A stretch of 64,000 nucleotides of DNA from Nitrosopumilus sp. (lineage in GTDB: Archaea; Thermoproteota; Nitrososphaeria; Nitrososphaerales; Nitrosopumilaceae). A program made the position numbers and the translations under genes. The stretch spans positions 744,001 to 808,000 of the forward strand of contig NZ_JAILWM010000001.1 in assembly GCF_025698945.1 (NCBI RefSeq), given 5' to 3'. Under the pieces are notes generated by a model, which was given only the letters and a program-made list of their open reading frames with translations, did not search any database and was not told the origin of the DNA. Shown one piece after another: positions 61,678 through 64,000 of the stretch. Within the stretch, counting starts at the first letter, position 1; each line of letters opens with the position of its first letter.

Positions 61678-62820
61678 ATGTTATTTTCTCACATATCAGA
61701 TACTCATTTGGGACTAGTGCAGTATGGTTCAGAAGAACGTGCACAAGACGTGTATGATGTATTTAATCAGGCAATCGATACATCTATCAAAGATCATGTT
61801 GATTTTGTAATTTTTGCAGGAGATATTTTTCACATTCCAAATCCGAGTGGAACTGCAATAGTACAAATGGGAAACGGTTTAAAGAGATTAAAACAAAATA
61901 ACATAGATTCATTTTTTATTTTAGGAGAACACGACATTAGTAGAATTAGAAATACACCTATACCATATGTCTATCATAATTTAGAATTTTCAAAATATAT
62001 TGGTCAAGGTAGACCAATTGAACACAAAGGGATTCTTATTGCAGGATTTGATAAAATTAGAAAAGCAGAAATTCCTCAATATGAAGATAAGTTTGTTGCA
62101 ATAGACAAGGCTGTTCAGAATCATTCTGGACATAAAATTTTAGTTTTACATCAAGGAGTAACTGAATTTAACAAATTTGCAGGAGAGATACAATCAACAG
62201 ATTTACCAAAAAACTTTACATATTATGCAATGGGTCATCTTCATGATAAAGACATCAAACATTTCAATCACCTTAATGGACCAATAGCATATCCAGGTTC
62301 AATTGAGTTAACTACTAGTGAAGGAATTAAGGAAACAACAAAAGGATTCTTTGAAGTCGACATATCAACTAGTGAAGCCAACACAAATTGGATTCAATTA
62401 GATACTAGGCCACAATTTTCGTTTAAAACTGAATATGAGGAATTATCAAAAACAATAGAAGATATTTCGGGCAAAATTTCAGAATCCAAGAAAAAACCAA
62501 TTGTGGAGATCAAAATACAAGGGAAAGACATAGAAACGGATCACATTCAGGCACAAATTGCACGCCTAAATGCTCTAGTTTTGAGATGTTTTTGGAGAAT
62601 AAGTACCAAACAAATTTCGGATTCATCAGTACTCATGGATAAACCTAATGTTATTGATGATGAGATGTTCAGGTTATCAGTTGATACTTTAGGTTCTGAA
62701 AAAATTGCAAATTTTGCAATAAGAGAATTATTACCAATATTAACAACAGGAGAAATCAAAGAGGCATCACAATTAATTTTTGAAAATTTTGAAAATTACA
62801 AAAAGGAGAAAAAACAATGA
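61678..62820 (+). CDS. mre11: Mre11 double-strand-break nuclease
   Basis: A 380-residue calcineurin-type phosphoesterase. Motifs seen: SHISDTHLG (4-12), FAGDIFH (47-52), LGEHD (82-86), VLHQGVTEF and MGHLHDKDIKH. A capping domain and a C-terminal Rad50-binding helix pair follow. In most phosphoesterases the third motif is GNHD; here Asn is Glu84 (GEHD), noted as a finding. Together with Rad50 it opens and trims DNA breaks. It starts right after herA and overlaps rad50 by ATGA. Confidence 0.94.
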   Translation: MLFSHISDTHLGLVQYGSEERAQDVYDVFNQAIDTSIKDHVDFVIFAGDIFHIPNPSGTAIVQMGNGLKRLKQNNIDSFFILGEHDISRIRNTPIPYVYHNLEFSKYIGQGRPIEHKGILIAGFDKIRKAEIPQYEDKFVAIDKAVQNHSGHKILVLHQGVTEFNKFAGEIQSTDLPKNFTYYAMGHLHDKDIKHFNHLNGPIAYPGSIELTTSEGIKETTKGFFEVDISTSEANTNWIQLDTRPQFSFKTEYEELSKTIEDISGKISESKKKPIVEIKIQGKDIETDHIQAQIARLNALVLRCFWRISTKQISDSSVLMDKPNVIDDEMFRLSVDTLGSEKIANFAIRELLPILTTGEIKEASQLIFENFENYKKEKKQ

Positions 62821-64000
62821 TCACTTCAGTGGAGTTAGGAGATTTCTTAGCTCATTCTGATACAAAATTAGAATTTGAAAATGGAGTTACTGTTTTTGTA
62901 GGAGATAATGGTGCAGGAAAATCTAGCATCATTGATGCAATAACATTTGCATTATTTGGACAACATACTAGAAAATCAAATAAAGGCTTGATAAAACGCG
63001 GATCAAATGAAGGATTTGCAAAAGTTAGATTTTCTATTAAAGATAAACAATTTGAAGTAGTAAGGAAAATAGATAGTAAAGGAACACTTGCTGCTAAATT
63101 TTCTGAAATTAGAGGAAATGATCAAATTGAGATAGCAGCTGGAGAAAGAAAACAATTTGGAGAATCCATGACTGAAGAAGTTGAAAGAACAATAGGACTA
63201 AATTTTGAAAAACTAAAGATAGCATCTATTGTCCAACAAGGCGAGTTAAATACCATAATTAATGCCAAACCAAAAGAATTCAAAGAATTACTTAATGCAA
63301 TTATTGGTATCGATAAACTTGATGTTGCATCTGAATCAATGAAGATAATTAGTAAGGAATTTCGACAAAGAATACAAAATGAAGTAGGTTATGATGATAC
63401 ACATATTGAAATCCTATTACGTGATTTAGAAAGATATGAAAAAGAAATAACAGAATCAAAACCTGAAAAAAATAAATTAGAATCTAATCAAGAAAAAATA
63501 AATGCTGAAATCGAGAATTTAAGAAAACAAGTAGAAACAGATACACCAAAAATAGATAAAATTAATCAAATTGAGTTACGAAAAAAAGAACTTTTAGCAT
63601 ATGCAAGGGAGGCAATACGTGAAATTCAACATGAAATTAGTGAAAATGAGCGTAAAATTAACGACTGTAAGGGATGTTTTGAAAACGCAGGTCAAAAAAC
63701 AGATTTGGAAGTAAAAATTCAGAAAATAGAGCAAGCAATTGAAGAGTCTATTAAAAAAATACAGGAAATAAGCAATCAAAGTATTTCTTTAAAAGAAAAA
63801 CTATCTTTAGCATCAAAACTTCAACTAAAAGACAACAAATGTCCTGTGTGTGATTCTAATGTAGAAAAACTAAATCCACTTTTTCAAGAAGAGCACTTAA
63901 AACAAGAAATTACATCATTAGATGAACAAAGAATTCTAAAAGAAAAGGAGAAAGAGATCTATATTCAAAAAAAGAAAGAGTTTACAAAAAAAATACAAGA
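62817..64000 (+). CDS. rad50: Rad50 ATPase (C-terminus outside window)
   Basis: The first 394 residues of an SMC-like ATPase are inside the window. Walker A is GDNGAGKSS (29-37), the Q loop lies in VQQGELNTI, and a long coiled coil runs from about residue 175. The zinc hook CPVC sits at 342-345, followed by the return coiled coil. With the hook this early the arms are much shorter than in Pyrococcus or human Rad50. It binds Mre11 to hold and process DNA ends. The ATG overlaps the mre11 stop (ATGA). Confidence 0.94.
   Translation, partial: MITSVELGDFLAHSDTKLEFENGVTVFVGDNGAGKSSIIDAITFALFGQHTRKSNKGLIKRGSNEGFAKVRFSIKDKQFEVVRKIDSKGTLAAKFSEIRGNDQIEIAAGERKQFGESMTEEVERTIGLNFEKLKIASIVQQGELNTIINAKPKEFKELLNAIIGIDKLDVASESMKIISKEFRQRIQNEVGYDDTHIEILLRDLERYEKEITESKPEKNKLESNQEKINAEIENLRKQVETDTPKIDKINQIELRKKELLAYAREAIREIQHEISENERKINDCKGCFENAGQKTDLEVKIQKIEQAIEESIKKIQEISNQSISLKEKLSLASKLQLKDNKCPVCDSNVEKLNPLFQEEHLKQEITSLDEQRILKEKEKEIYIQKKKEFTKKIQ

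Noticed and set aside
63660-63690. CKGC in Rad50 as zinc hook
   Set aside because: The surrounding sequence is plain coiled coil; the CPVC at 342-345 has the hook form C-P-x-C and a break in the coiled coil.

Overview
The window is AT-rich archaeal DNA, most likely from a marine ammonia-oxidising thaumarchaeote of the Nitrosopumilus group. This call rests on several things seen in the sequence: a Nitrosopumilus-type S-layer gene, tandem plastocyanin-like copper domains, a PEFG-CTERM surface protein, duplicated TrmB-like regulators, stand-alone RAM (Lrp/AsnC ligand) domains, an aEF-1beta/CDC48 information block, a NurA-HerA-Mre11-Rad50 operon, leaderless-looking promoters, and many TTG starts. 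No insertion sequences, CRISPR arrays or phage genes were seen. One tRNA (Thr, anticodon TGT) is present.

Layout. 1-2863: S-layer gene cut by the left edge, with a palindrome at its promoter. 3-5.3 kb: two paralogous TrmB-like regulators, the first preceded by a translationally coupled 43-residue ORF. 5.4-7.2 kb: small zinc and secreted proteins, inorganic pyrophosphatase, a UBP-type zinc finger. 7.2-9.6 kb: formylglutamate amidohydrolase-like and gamma-glutamyltransferase operon. 9.8-14 kb: CorA transporter with an extra membrane domain and secreted proteins. 12.9-19 kb: an accessory stretch of small zinc-ribbon genes, a kinase/receiver pair and a repeated GTGGYATGCC motif, ending in an operon of three very short overlapping genes. 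19-27 kb: antiporter, oligopeptidase, pyruvoyl arginine decarboxylase, peroxiredoxin, tRNA-Thr, DsbA-like protein. 27.1-28.5 kb: DEAD-box helicase with a leader that can form two exclusive hairpins. 28.5-41.5 kb: many small and secreted proteins, YyaL-like protein, alcohol dehydrogenase, TruD, Pth2. 41.6-49.2 kb: geranylgeranyl reductase, zinc ribbon/aEF-1beta/CDC48 block, haem O synthase, membrane cupredoxin, JAMM protease, a frameshifted cyclophilin-like gene. 49.2-55.2 kb: membrane pyrophosphatase, SprT-like protein, a C/D-box RNA candidate, dephospho-CoA kinase, Mrp ATPase, Rpo7, Spt4, NadC. 55.2-59.2 kb: TPR protein, NadA, NadX, PEFG-CTERM protein, S-layer-type domain protein. 59.3-64 kb: nurA-herA-mre11-rad50, rad50 cut by the right edge.

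Linked functions visible here are: NAD synthesis (nadX, nadA, nadC); end resection of DNA breaks (nurA-herA-mre11-rad50); transcription and translation (rpo7, spt4, aEF-1beta, truD, pth2); pyrophosphate use by both a soluble and a membrane pyrophosphatase; copper/haem respiration (ctaB plus cupredoxin); and a cell surface built from the S-layer and related exported proteins. Parts reminiscent of a ubiquitin-like pathway (UBP zinc finger, JAMM protease, CDC48) are scattered over the window. Two genes (near 31.6 kb and 48.6 kb) need a +1 shift to be read in full. All functional calls are made from sequence reading alone; no database search was run.
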